From Microbacterium immunditiarum (GTDB lineage Bacteria > Actinomycetota > Actinomycetes > Actinomycetales > Microbacteriaceae), in contig NZ_JACCBV010000001.1 of assembly GCF_013409785.1 (NCBI RefSeq), positions 868,001 to 932,000 of the forward strand: a stretch of 64,000 nt of DNA, written 5' to 3'. This document shows, piece after piece, positions 46,701 through 54,876 of the stretch. Positions within the stretch are counted from its first letter, which is position 1, and each line of letters starts with the position of its first letter. Made by a program: the position numbers and the translations under genes. The notes below the pieces were generated by a model. It did not search any database. It saw only the letters and a program-made list of their open reading frames with translations, and was not told the origin of the DNA.

Positions 46701-49700
46701 GCGCGACGGTGCGAACTACTCGTACAGCGCGAGCGAGGGCAAGCTCATCGTGTTCCGCTACACGCTCGCGACCCACGTGCTCGAGATCGAGGTCACCGAC
46801 CCGCCGCTCGCGGGCACGGGGGAGCTGCGCGCGCACTGGATCGACGCGGACACGATCGCGTGGCCGGCGAACCTCGGCGCACCCGCCGAGGGTGCGATGT
46901 GGCGGCTTCACGCATCGACGGATGCCGCGCTCGCACTCGCCGACGGCGAGGTCACGGGCGGCGACACCTACGACCTGACCCTGGTCGAGGGCGGCCTGAC
47001 GGATGCGCAGAAGGCGACCTTCCCCGCACTCGCGGGCTTCGTGGCGCTGCGGGTCGAAGGCGTCGACGAAGCGGCCGCGCTCAAGGGGCAGCTCATGGTG
47101 TCGCAGCGCGACGCGGACGGCGCGCTGACGGCGTTCACGGGCGTGCAGATCCCGGGCGTCCTCGATGACCTGTACGCGGATGCGGTCGCAGGCGCCGACC
47201 TCGGCGTGACGTTCCGGGGAGGCAAGCCCACGTTCCGCGTGTGGGCTCCGACGGCGCAGTCCGCGACGCTGCTCTCGTGGGACCCTTCGACAGGCTCGGG
47301 GACCGGTGGGGATGAACCGCAGCGCCACGCGGCGGCGTGGGATGCGGCATCCGGTGTCTGGACCGTCAACGGCAGGAACGCGCTCAAGGGCGACGAGTAC
47401 GTGTGGGAGGTCGTCGTCTACGCGCCGACGACGGGCGCGATCGAGACGAACCTCGTGACCGACCCGTACTCGGTCGCGCTCACGACCAATTCGAAGCGCT
47501 CGGTCGCGATCGACCTCGACGACAGGCAGTGGCGGCCGAAGGCGTGGGAGAAGACGAAGAGCCCGTCGATCGCCCGGCCGGTCGATCGTGCGATCTACGA
47601 GCTGCACGTGCGCGACTTCTCGATCACCGACGAGACGGTGCCCGAGGCCGAGCGCGGCACCTATCGCGCGTTCACGCGCGACAGCGCGGGCACGGCGCAG
47701 CTGCGTCAGCTCGCCGACGCCGGCATCAACACCGTGCACCTGCTGCCGACCTTCGACATCGCCACGATCGAGGAGGACCGCTCGAAGCAGGCGGTGCCGG
47801 ACTGCGACCTCGCGTCGTTCGCGCCCGACAGCACGGAGCAGCAGGCGTGCATCGAGGCGGTCGCCGACGCGGACGGCTTCAACTGGGGCTACGACCCGTA
47901 CCACTACTCGGTTCCCGAGGGCTCGTACGCGGTCGATCCCGAGGGAGGCGCTCGCGTCGCGGAGTTCCGCGAGATGGTCGGGGCGCTGCACGGCATGGGC
48001 CTGCAGGTCGTGCTCGACCAGGTGTTCAACCACACGGCGCAGTCGGGGCAGGGCGAGAAGTCGGTGCTCGACAAGCTCGTGCCCGGCTACTACCAGCGTC
48101 TCAACCTCGCGGGCGGCGTCGAGACCTCGACGTGCTGCCAGAACGTCGCGACCGAGCACGAGATCGCCGAGAAGCTCATGGTCGACTCGGTCGTGCTGTG
48201 GGCGCGTGAGTACAAGGTCGACGGCTTCCGCTTCGACCTCATGGGTCACCATTCGAAGGCGAACATGCTCGCGATCCGCGAGGCGCTCGACGCGCTCACC
48301 GTGAAGAGGGACGGCGTCGACGGCTCGAGGATCTACCTGTACGGCGAGGGCTGGAACTTCGGCGAGGTCGCGAACAATGCGCTCTTCGAGCAGGCGACGC
48401 AGGGCCAGCTGGGCGACACGGGCGTCGGCACGTTCAGCGACCGGCTGCGCGACGCGGTGCACGGCGGCAGCCCCGTCGCATCCGAGACGATCCAGCAGCA
48501 GGGCTTCGGAACGGGCCTCGGCACCGATCCGAACGGCGCGCCGATCAACGGCACGCCCGAGCAGGCGCTCGCGGATCTCGCGCACCAGACCGATCTCGTG
48601 AAGCTCGGCCTCGCGGGCAACCTCCGCGACTACGCGCTGACCGACCACACGGGCACAGTCAGGGCGGGTGACGAGCTCGACTACCGCGGCTCGCCCGCGG
48701 GGTACGCCGACCAGCCCGACGAGATCATCACGTACGTCGACGCGCACGACAACGAGACGCTGTACGACTTGTCGGTGCTGAAGCTTCCCGCCGACACGCC
48801 CATGGCCGACCGCGTCCGCATGAACACGCTGTCGCTGGCGACCACGGTGTTCGCGCAGACCCCGTCGTTCTGGCACGCCGGCACGGAGCTGCTGCGTTCG
48901 AAGTCGCTCGATCGCAACAGCTACAACTCGGGCGACTGGTTCAACCGCATCGACTGGACCGGGCAGGAGTCGACGTTCGGCTCGGGCCTCCCTCGCGCGG
49001 CCGACAACCAGGACTCGTGGGCGATCAAGCAGCCGCTCCTGGCCAACCCGGCGAACAAGCCCGGTGCGTCCGACATCGCGACCGCCGAGGCATCCGCCCT
49101 CGATCTGCTGCGAGTGCGCGAAGAGGTGGGCCTGCTGCGTCTCGGGTCTGCCGAGCTCATCGACGCGAAGGTCACCTTCCCGGGAAGTGGACCGGATGCC
49201 GCACCCGGCCTCATCGCGATGCTCATCGACGACCGGGCAGGCGCCGACGTCGATGCGAAGCTCGACGGCGCACTCGTGGTCTTCAACGCGGGGGTCGAGC
49301 CGGTGACCCAGGCTGTACCGGGGCTCGAAGGGCGTTCGTTCGCGCTGACGCCCGCGCTCGCGAACGGCTCGGACCCCGTCGTGAAGACGACGACCTGGGA
49401 CGCCGCGACCGGCACGATCACGATCCCCGCGCGCACCGCCGCAGTGCTCGTCGAGCGCGAGCCCGTCGCGACGCACACGCTCGTCGCGCCGACGAGGCTG
49501 CTCGCGAAGGCGGGCACCGCGGTGCCGGTGTCGGGCCGCATCGTCGCGGAGGACGGCTCGGCGCCCGTGGGCACCGTGACCGTGACCGACAACGGCAAGG
49601 TGGTCGCGACGGTCGAGCTCGATGGGGCGTCGAAGGGCAGGGTCGACGTGAAGGTGACGCTGCCGGAGCGGGGCATCCACCTCATCCGCACGACCTTCAC

Positions 49701-49761
49701 AGGACAGGGCGCACACCGGGACTCGGGAGCGCTGATCCCGATCCCGGTGATCGTGTACTGA
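43708..49761 (+). CDS. secreted bifunctional alpha-amylase/pullulanase
   Basis: About 2017 residues. GTG at 43708 follows GGAG by 6 bases; an ATG at 43696 is the alternative. A signal peptide ends near residue 42 (APAAAA). Domain order: X25 module (GSLQSELGCPGDW, 43-135); GH13 amylase with D420 (DGFRIDT), E455 (MFGEVFD) and D525 (NHDMGR); an FN3-like segment (about 715-830); X25 modules 2 and 3 (833-931, 932-1031); a pullulanase-associated domain; CBM48 (about 1168-1278); and a second GH13 with FNWGYDPYHY, D1510, E1547 and D1681. The C-terminus is an Ig-like domain without a sorting signal, so the enzyme is released. It should cut both alpha-1,4 and alpha-1,6 bonds of starch, glycogen and pullulan. 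Confidence 0.93.
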   Translation: MSTQTSSETTVSRLRRLTATIAVAALVATGSVGVIAAPAAAADRTFALVGSLQSELGCPGDWQPDCAATELTATDTEGLFAAEFEVPAGTWEYKVAVNDAWDESYGLNGGGENIPLTVAGPATLRFLFDDNTHRVGLEAVSLRAGFTADDDALVAAPVREPGGQEQFYFVMTDRFANGDTANDTGGIAGDRFAHGFDPADKGFYHGGDIAGLRANLDYIEGLGTTAIWLTPSFMNRPVQGEGANASAGYHGYWITDFTQIDPHLGTNAELDALIDEAHAKDIKVYFDIITNHTADVISYAEGQYGYLDTATSPYRDASGTEFDLADHAGSASFPALDAATSFPYTPSVAPEDADAKTPTWLNDTTLYHNRGNTTWSGESVTLGDFDGLDDLMTEHPTVVNGFVEVYQDWIDLGIDGFRIDTAKHVNFEFWEQWTTEVLDYARDVAGKPDFFMFGEVFDADPVKLAPYVRDTDMSSVLDFAFQSSAVSFAAGNSAKGLQSLYAGDDWYTTPDSSANALPTFLGNHDMGRVGYMLQSTPDALGRDLLAHELMFFGRGQPVVYYGDEQGFAGTGGDKDARQTLFASQVPSYQNQPLITGENAGAVDRYDTTAPVYEHIAELAAVREAHPALVSGGQIERYADNGPGVYAFSRVDRDDKVEYLVALNNTAADKTVDLTTLTASASFAPVYGTTTGISTDASAAASVTVPALSAVVYRADAPVTAPDAAGEITVSAPAAGAGLAGSVPVAADVDDATWQETSFAWRVVGSDEWHALGTADDTDPRVFHTVDGLANGTLVEYRAVSTDAAGHRSAASTYASVGNAVSLTVEEEPESPIDMVTVPGSHNSEIGCAGDWAPGCEAAKLTLRDDGIWAGTFDLAAGDYEYKVAINGTWDVNYGADGVPGGANIAFSHAGGPITFYFDPRTNIVQSTAEGPIVTLPGSAQSELGCSGDWAPDCLVTLMADGDKDGVYEFATDQTPAGAYEVKVAHGLSWAENYGVDGVRDGANYSYSASEGKLIVFRYTLATHVLEIEVTDPPLAGTGELRAHWIDADTIAWPANLGAPAEGAMWRLHASTDAALALADGEVTGGDTYDLTLVEGGLTDAQKATFPALAGFVALRVEGVDEAAALKGQLMVSQRDADGALTAFTGVQIPGVLDDLYADAVAGADLGVTFRGGKPTFRVWAPTAQSATLLSWDPSTGSGTGGDEPQRHAAAWDAASGVWTVNGRNALKGDEYVWEVVVYAPTTGAIETNLVTDPYSVALTTNSKRSVAIDLDDRQWRPKAWEKTKSPSIARPVDRAIYELHVRDFSITDETVPEAERGTYRAFTRDSAGTAQLRQLADAGINTVHLLPTFDIATIEEDRSKQAVPDCDLASFAPDSTEQQACIEAVADADGFNWGYDPYHYSVPEGSYAVDPEGGARVAEFREMVGALHGMGLQVVLDQVFNHTAQSGQGEKSVLDKLVPGYYQRLNLAGGVETSTCCQNVATEHEIAEKLMVDSVVLWAREYKVDGFRFDLMGHHSKANMLAIREALDALTVKRDGVDGSRIYLYGEGWNFGEVANNALFEQATQGQLGDTGVGTFSDRLRDAVHGGSPVASETIQQQGFGTGLGTDPNGAPINGTPEQALADLAHQTDLVKLGLAGNLRDYALTDHTGTVRAGDELDYRGSPAGYADQPDEIITYVDAHDNETLYDLSVLKLPADTPMADRVRMNTLSLATTVFAQTPSFWHAGTELLRSKSLDRNSYNSGDWFNRIDWTGQESTFGSGLPRAADNQDSWAIKQPLLANPANKPGASDIATAEASALDLLRVREEVGLLRLGSAELIDAKVTFPGSGPDAAPGLIAMLIDDRAGADVDAKLDGALVVFNAGVEPVTQAVPGLEGRSFALTPALANGSDPVVKTTTWDAATGTITIPARTAAVLVEREPVATHTLVAPTRLLAKAGTAVPVSGRIVAEDGSAPVGTVTVTDNGKVVATVELDGASKGRVDVKVTLPERGIHLIRTTFTGQGAHRDSGALIPIPVIVY
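47280..47304. repeat. REP-like palindromic repeat embedded in frame in the CBM48 region
   Basis: The core CCCTTCGACAGGCTC flanked by GGA and GGGGACC matches, from memory, the widespread intergenic repeat whose other strand reads CTGAGCCTGTCGAAGGG. Here it is read in frame as DPSTGSGTGGDEP in a loop of the pullulanase CBM48 domain. No other copy was seen in this window. Confidence 0.5.
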
Positions 49762-49775
49762 CGGGAGCCCTCTCG

Positions 49776-49793
49776 CCTGGCCGCGCGGCCAGG
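49776..49793 (+). terminator. hairpin after the amylopullulanase gene
   Basis: CCTGGCCGC-GCGGCCAGG is a perfect 18-base palindrome 15 bases after the stop. The T-tract is weak. Confidence 0.45.
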
Positions 49794-49802
49794 ATGGCCT
49801 GT

Positions 49803-49820
49803 TACTTGGATGTCCAAGTA
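49803..49820. promoter_or_regulatory. operator palindrome upstream of the acyl-CoA dehydrogenase
   Basis: TACTTGGA-TG-TCCAAGTA has perfect 8-bp arms. It overlaps TATCAT (49819-49824), a likely -10 box, about 80 bases before the ATG. The MarR-type gene at 52000-52557, at the end of this locus, is the nearest candidate binder. Confidence 0.6.
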
Positions 49821-49903
49821 TCATGGGAGTCGTGCCAACGACGGCACACGGGCCGAACGCCCCCACGAAGGGCCGGTCCGGGTTGTGAACCGAGGAGACC
49901 CCC

Positions 49904-51067
49904 ATGGCGACCACCCTGAGCAACCCCGCGATGACCGCGGAGGAGCGAGCAGCGATCATCGAGGCGGTGCGCGAGTTCGCGCAGACCGAGCTCGAGCCGA
50001 AAGCGATCGAGTGGGACGAGAAGTCCCACTTCCCGAGAGACGTCCTCCAGCGAGCCGGTGAGCTCGGCATCGGCGGCATCACGGTCCGCGAGAAGTCGGG
50101 TGGCACCGGGCTCGCCCGCGTCGACGCGGCCGCCGTCTACGAGGAGCTCGCGAAGGGCGACCCCGCGATCGCGTCGTACATCTCGATCCACAACATGGTC
50201 GCGTGGATGATCGACACCTACGGCAACGACGCCCAGCGGGCCGAGTGGCTTCCGACCCTCACCTCGATGCAGGGCTTCGGCGCGTACTGCCTCACCGAGC
50301 CGGGAGCGGGGTCGGATGCCGCGGCCATCGCGACCTCCGCGATCCGCGACGGCGACGAGTACGTCATCACGGGTGTGAAGCAGTTCATCTCGGGCGGGGG
50401 TGAGGCATCCGTCTATGTCGTCATGGCCCGCACCGGCGACCCCGGCGCCCGCGGGATCACCGCGTTCGTCGTGCCGGACGGCACGCCGGGCCTGTCGTTC
50501 GGCCAGCTCGAGAAGAAGATGGGCTGGCACGCGCAGCCGACCCGTCAGGTGATCCTCGACGAGGTGCGCGTGCCCGCCGACGCCGTGCTCGGCGAGCTCG
50601 GCCAGGGCTTCAAGATCGCGATGAACGGTCTCAACGGCGGTCGCATCAACATCGCCGCGTGCTCGATCGGCGGTGCGCAGTGGGCGCTCGACAAGGCGCG
50701 TCGCTACGTGCACGAGCGGTTCACGTTCGGCGAGCCGCTCGCCGAGAAGCAGTCCGTCGTCTTCACGCTCGCCGACATGACGACTGAGCTGCACGCGGCG
50801 CGCCTCATGGTGCAGGACGCCGCCACCGCGCTCGACCAGAAGGAGCCGGATGCCGCGGTCCGCGCCGCGATGGCGAAGCGCTTCGCGACCGACGTCGGCT
50901 TCCGCGTCGCGAATGCGGCGCTGCAGCTTCACGGCGGCTACGGCTACCTGCAGGATTACGGCATCGAGAAGGTGGTGCGCGACCTGCGCGTGCACCAGAT
51001 CCTGGAAGGGACGAACGAGATCATGCGCGTCATCATCGGCCGTGACCTGCTGGAGCGTGCCTCGTGA
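49904..51067 (+). CDS. acyl-CoA dehydrogenase, isobutyryl-CoA dehydrogenase-like
   Basis: A 387-residue flavoenzyme. The FAD/substrate motif YCLTEPGAGSDAAAI, the second signature GYLQDYGIEKVVRDLRVHQI and the catalytic-Glu segment ILEGTNEIMRVIIGRDLL are all present. ACAD8-like enzymes oxidise isobutyryl-CoA in valine breakdown. The directly coupled 3-hydroxyisobutyrate dehydrogenase (GTGA overlap) supports that role. The intervening hydratase and hydrolase are not in this window. A clear 18-bp palindrome controls the promoter. Confidence 0.9.
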   Translation: MATTLSNPAMTAEERAAIIEAVREFAQTELEPKAIEWDEKSHFPRDVLQRAGELGIGGITVREKSGGTGLARVDAAAVYEELAKGDPAIASYISIHNMVAWMIDTYGNDAQRAEWLPTLTSMQGFGAYCLTEPGAGSDAAAIATSAIRDGDEYVITGVKQFISGGGEASVYVVMARTGDPGARGITAFVVPDGTPGLSFGQLEKKMGWHAQPTRQVILDEVRVPADAVLGELGQGFKIAMNGLNGGRINIAACSIGGAQWALDKARRYVHERFTFGEPLAEKQSVVFTLADMTTELHAARLMVQDAATALDQKEPDAAVRAAMAKRFATDVGFRVANAALQLHGGYGYLQDYGIEKVVRDLRVHQILEGTNEIMRVIIGRDLLERAS

Positions 51068-51993
51068 CCGCCGTCGAACAGGGCGCTCGCGTCGCATTCC
51101 TCGGACTCGGGCACATGGGCCTGCCGATGGCCCGCAACCTGAAGTCCGCCGGGTACGACGTCGTCGGCTTCGACGTGTCGCAGACCGCCATGCAGGCCGC
51201 GAACGAGGCCGGCGTCGAGACGGCGTCGTCAGGGCCGGATGCGGCGGCCACCGCGCGCGTCGTCATCACGATGTTCCAGACGGGCGCCCAGGTGCTCGCC
51301 GCCTACTCGGGCCGCGACGGGGTCGACGGACTCGTCGACGTCGCGAAGCCCGGCACGCTGTTCATCGACTGCTCGACGATCTCGGTCGACGAGGCGCGCG
51401 AAGCGCACACGCTCGCGGAGGTCGCCGGGCACCGCGCCCTCGACGCGCCCGTGTCGGGGGGTGTCGTCGGCGCCGAGAACGCGACGCTCGCGTTCATGGT
51501 CGGCGGAGGCGACGAGGACTTCGAGGCGGCACGCCCGCTGCTCGAGGCGATGGGCCGCCGGGTCGTGCACTGCGGCGGCGACGGCCTCGGCCAGGCCGCG
51601 AAGGTGTGCAACAACATGATCCTCGCGGTGTCACAGATCGCCGTCGCCGAGGCGTTCGTGCTGGGGGAGCGGCTGGGGCTCACGCATCAGGCGCTCTTCG
51701 ACGTCGCCTCGAACGCGTCGGGCAAGTGCTGGGCTCTCACGACGAACTGCCCTGTGCCGGGACCGGTGCCGACGTCGCCCGCGAACCGCGACTACCAGCC
51801 CGGCTTCGCCGGGTCGCTCATGGCGAAGGACCTCGGCCTCGCCGAGCGGGCGATCGAGTCGACCGGCGTCGACGCGAAGCTCGGGCTCATGGCGCGCGAG
51901 ATCTACAAGGAGTTCGCGGAGGGGCAGGGCGCGAACCAGGACTTCTCCGGGATCATCAACACGGTCCGGGCCGCCTCCGGAGATCGTCTCTGA
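51064..51993 (+). CDS. mmsB: 3-hydroxyisobutyrate dehydrogenase
   Basis: A 309-residue NAD-dependent enzyme oxidising 3-hydroxyisobutyrate to methylmalonate semialdehyde in valine catabolism. It has the N-terminal VAFLGLGHMGLPMARNL (GxGxxG), DAPVSGGVVGAENATL (substrate site) and GQAAKVCNNMIL with the catalytic Lys. The C-terminal KDLGLAERAIESTGVDA is typical of the group. The GTG overlaps the upstream stop. It converges on the MarR gene 6 bases away. Confidence 0.92.
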   Translation: MTAVEQGARVAFLGLGHMGLPMARNLKSAGYDVVGFDVSQTAMQAANEAGVETASSGPDAAATARVVITMFQTGAQVLAAYSGRDGVDGLVDVAKPGTLFIDCSTISVDEAREAHTLAEVAGHRALDAPVSGGVVGAENATLAFMVGGGDEDFEAARPLLEAMGRRVVHCGGDGLGQAAKVCNNMILAVSQIAVAEAFVLGERLGLTHQALFDVASNASGKCWALTTNCPVPGPVPTSPANRDYQPGFAGSLMAKDLGLAERAIESTGVDAKLGLMAREIYKEFAEGQGANQDFSGIINTVRAASGDRL

Positions 51994-51999
51994 CGCGAC

Positions 52000-52557
52000 T
52001 CAGGCGTCGGGTCGCGTCTCGGAGTTCGGGTCGGCACTCGGCTCGGCGTCCTCGAAGTCGCCGGCATCGCGGCGCATGCGCGTGATGAGGTCGACAAGCT
52101 GCTCGGCGTCTCCGCGAGTGAGCCCCGGACGTTCGAAGACGGCTCGGTTGAGGGCCGCCGTCGCGCGCTCCGACAGTTCCCGTCCGGCGTCGGTGAGCAC
52201 GACGAGGGTCGCGCGTCCGTCGCCGGGGTGGGGCTCGCGCCGCACGAGCCCGACGGCCTCGAGCCGGTCGACCGTGTTCGTGACGCTCGCCGGATGCACC
52301 TGGAGGCGCGCGCTGGCGGAGACCATCGGCATCCGTCCGGAGCTCGAGAAGCTCAACAGAGTGAGCAGCTCGTAGCGCGCGAACGTGAGCTGCAAGGGGC
52401 GCAGCGTCTCGTCGACGCGCGCCAGGAAGAGCTGGTGCGCCCGCATGATCGACGTCACCGCCGACATGCCGGGCGCGGCATCCGCCCACCCGTGCGCGAT
52501 CCACTGGCGCTGCGCCTCGGCGATCGGGTCGATCGGCAGTCGTCTGTTGCGGGCCAC
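52000..52557 (-). CDS. MarR-family transcriptional regulator
   Basis: A 185-residue protein with the MarR winged helix: LTFARYELLTLLSFSSSGRM, then ASARLQVHPASVTNTVDRLE as recognition helix and the wing RREPHPGDGRATLVVLTDAG. GGAGGTAGCC precedes the GTG at 52555-52557, a good ribosome site. It lies 56 bases after the second acyl-CoA dehydrogenase gene, with which it may be co-transcribed. Possible target: the TACTTGGA palindrome at 49803. Confidence 0.88.
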   Translation of the reverse strand: MARNRRLPIDPIAEAQRQWIAHGWADAAPGMSAVTSIMRAHQLFLARVDETLRPLQLTFARYELLTLLSFSSSGRMPMVSASARLQVHPASVTNTVDRLEAVGLVRREPHPGDGRATLVVLTDAGRELSERATAALNRAVFERPGLTRGDAEQLVDLITRMRRDAGDFEDAEPSADPNSETRPDA

Positions 52558-52613
52558 GGCTACCTCCGGATTCAGACTAGCCAGCGCGCTCTCGCGGCCG
52601 GAACCGGCCTGCG

Positions 52614-53714
52614 TCACGCGCCCTTGGGCAGCCCGAGAATCCGCTCCGCGATGATGTTGCGCTGGATCTCGGATGTCCCGCCGTAGATCGTCGCGGCCAT
52701 CGACTCCAGGTACTCGTCGAACTGCGCACGGGGCGCGTGGCCGCCGACGCCGCCGACCTCCAGGGCGAAGCGCGCCGCCTCCTGCACGGACTCGGATCCG
52801 TAGAGCTTCAGGATGCCCGCCAGCGGCGTCTCGCTGCCCGCCACCCGCGCGCCGACCGTTCGGATGCCGGTCAGTCGGATGGCTTCCGTCTCGGCCAGCA
52901 GGCGACCGAGACGCACGTGGCTGTGCGCGCCCGGCGCGGGTCCCCGAAGCACGGGGTCCAGCGCGCGCTGCATCTCGAGCCAGTTGTTGATCCAGATCAT
53001 GTCGCGCTCGTGATCGAGCGCCGACATCGCGACCCGCCATCCGCCGTTCACTTCGCCGAGGACGTTCTCGGCGGGGATCTCGACGTCGTCGAGGAACACC
53101 TCGCAGAACGTCTCGATGCTGGAGCCCGCGGTTCGGATCGGTCGCGCGGTGACACCGGGTGCGTCCATGTCGAGGATGAGGCAGGTGATGCCGCGATGCT
53201 TCGGAGCATCGGGGTCGGTGCGGACGTAGAGCGTGCACCACCGGGACTCGTCGGCCTGCGTCGTCCAGACTTTCTGGCCGTTCACGACGAAGACGTCATC
53301 GCGGCGGATCGCTGTGGTCCGGAGCGACGCGAGGTCAGAGCCGGCGCCCGGTTCGGACATCCCCAGCGCCCACCACGCCTCGCCGCGCAGCGTCGGGCGC
53401 AGGTACTTCTCCTGCTGGGCCGCGGTGCCGAACTGCACGAGCGCGGGCGCCACGACCCCCGTCGCCTGGATGTTCATCTGCCGCGGCACGCGACGCACGG
53501 CTCCCTCGATGCGGACGGAGAGCGCCTCGGTGAGGGCGAGGTCGCGGCCGCCGCGCTCGCGCGGCCACTCGGGCACGAGCCACCCTTCGTCGAAGCACGC
53601 CGCCTGGAAGTGGGCGCGCAGCTCCACGTCGTCGCGGTAGTCCGCGTAGCGCTCGTCGTAGTCGGACGGCAGGGCGTCGGCCAGGAACATACGGTAGTCG
53701 TCGAGCGAGGTCAT
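52614..53714 (-). CDS. acyl-CoA dehydrogenase, subunit of a probable heteromeric pair
   Basis: A 366-residue protein with GMSEPGAGSDLASLRTTA, NGQKVWTTQADESRW and ALDHERDMIWINN. The C-terminal motif is TIYGGTSEIQRNIIAERILG, so the Glu of the usual YEGT motif is Gly, as in many FadE proteins of steroid and branched-substrate pathways that use another Glu. It overlaps the upstream dehydrogenase by ATGA. Tandem, non-identical ACAD genes like these typically encode alpha2-beta2 enzymes for bulky CoA substrates (family knowledge; specificity unknown). Confidence 0.87.
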   Translation of the reverse strand: MTSLDDYRMFLADALPSDYDERYADYRDDVELRAHFQAACFDEGWLVPEWPRERGGRDLALTEALSVRIEGAVRRVPRQMNIQATGVVAPALVQFGTAAQQEKYLRPTLRGEAWWALGMSEPGAGSDLASLRTTAIRRDDVFVVNGQKVWTTQADESRWCTLYVRTDPDAPKHRGITCLILDMDAPGVTARPIRTAGSSIETFCEVFLDDVEIPAENVLGEVNGGWRVAMSALDHERDMIWINNWLEMQRALDPVLRGPAPGAHSHVRLGRLLAETEAIRLTGIRTVGARVAGSETPLAGILKLYGSESVQEAARFALEVGGVGGHAPRAQFDEYLESMAATIYGGTSEIQRNIIAERILGLPKGA

Positions 53715-54754
53715 CGCGCGGATCCTTCCGTGAGGCTTTCGGCGCCGGCGGCGGCGTACAGGTCATCGGCGTTGCCGAGGAACGCCGCAGTGTGCCGGGC
53801 GCGGCGGACGAACAGCGGCGCGTCGGACTCCCACGTGAGGCCCATTGCGCCCAGCAGCTGCACCTGCAGATCGGAGCAGCGCACGGCGGCATCGGCGGCC
53901 GCCGCCTTGGCGAGCATGCCGAGGCGCCGTGAGTCCGCCCCGAGCGGGGCCGTCGAGGCCTCGACGGCGGCGCCCAGTGTGAGGCTGCGCGCGCGCTCCA
54001 CCAGGACGTACGCGTCGGCGAGGAGGTGCTTCACGGCCTGGAACGAGCCGATGGTGCGCCCGAACTGCTCGCGTGTGAGGACGTGGCCGATCGCGCCGTC
54101 GAGTGCGCCCGCGGCGACGCCGACCAGATCCGCGGCGACGCAGACGCGGGCCGGGGCGAGGACCGACTCGCAGTCGGAGTCCACTTCGTGCTCGTCGATG
54201 ACGGCCGCATCGGCGAACTCCACGGCGGCACGGGAGTCATCTACTCCCTGCACCGGGCGGCGATCGGCCGAGGCGACGGAGAGGACACGGATGCGGCACC
54301 CCCCGTCCCTCGCGTCGACAGCCACCGAGGTGGTCGCTGTGCGGCCGTCGAAGCCCAGCCATCGCGCTGCGCCGCGCGGCACCGCGATGGTCGAGGGCTG
54401 CGTCGGGGGCTCGGTGACCGGCGCTCCGATCGCGAGGAGGGTCTGGGTCGCGGCTGCCGTCGCGAGGAGGGGCACGGGGAGGAGTGCCCGCCCTGCCTGC
54501 TCGAGAACCGCGGCAAGGTCGACCAGCGAGCCCAGTCCGTCCACGGACTCAGGCAGCCCGATCGCGGTGTAGCCCTGCTCCACGACAGGCTGCCAGAGGT
54601 GATCGGCCGGCTCGCGTCCGACGGCCGCGCGGACCTCGGCGGTGGAGAACAAAGCGGCGAAGTGCTCGCGGGCCGCCTCCTCGAGTTCGAGAGTCTGCTC
54701 CGAGGGCACATAGAGATTCCAATCGATCTCGCTCGCCGCCGACGTGGTGACCAT
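53711..54754 (-). CDS. acyl-CoA dehydrogenase-like protein, partner subunit
   Basis: A 347-residue, divergent ACAD. ATG at 54752-54754 follows GAAGGAATC; a TTG 15 bases further up is less likely because that same segment is the ribosome site. It keeps REQFGRTIGSFQAVKHLLAD and the C-terminal helix bundle with QLLGAMGLTWESDAPLFVRR, but has no EGT-type catalytic motif and a shortened N-terminus. It is probably the non-catalytic partner of the next gene. Its promoter carries the AATCTT palindrome shared with two other promoters of the island. Confidence 0.82.
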   Translation of the reverse strand: MVTTSAASEIDWNLYVPSEQTLELEEAAREHFAALFSTAEVRAAVGREPADHLWQPVVEQGYTAIGLPESVDGLGSLVDLAAVLEQAGRALLPVPLLATAAATQTLLAIGAPVTEPPTQPSTIAVPRGAARWLGFDGRTATTSVAVDARDGGCRIRVLSVASADRRPVQGVDDSRAAVEFADAAVIDEHEVDSDCESVLAPARVCVAADLVGVAAGALDGAIGHVLTREQFGRTIGSFQAVKHLLADAYVLVERARSLTLGAAVEASTAPLGADSRRLGMLAKAAAADAAVRCSDLQVQLLGAMGLTWESDAPLFVRRARHTAAFLGNADDLYAAAGAESLTEGSAR

Positions 54755-54767
54755 GATTCCTTCTTTC

Positions 54768-54783
54768 AATCTTTTACAAGATT
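54768..54783. promoter_or_regulatory. AATCTT site A (GntR regulon candidate)
   Basis: AATCTT-TTAC-AAGATT is a perfect 6-bp inverted repeat in an AT-rich island between the acyl-CoA dehydrogenase and gntR genes, 13 bases from the dehydrogenase start. Confidence 0.55.
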
Positions 54784-54876
54784 ACGCCAAATCTGAGTGT
54801 AGCGTGTCGCCCGCGAGGGGCGGGACGGATCGTCTTCGACACCGATATGTTTGCCACGGAGAGCAAAGGGCGGCCC

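Noticed and set aside
44599..50106. A 1835-codon open frame on the minus strand opposite the amylopullulanase gene
   Set aside because: The plus strand has two complete GH13 active sites in order. The minus frame encodes Arg/Val/Asp-rich sequence without any domain, a known artefact of GC-rich codon use.
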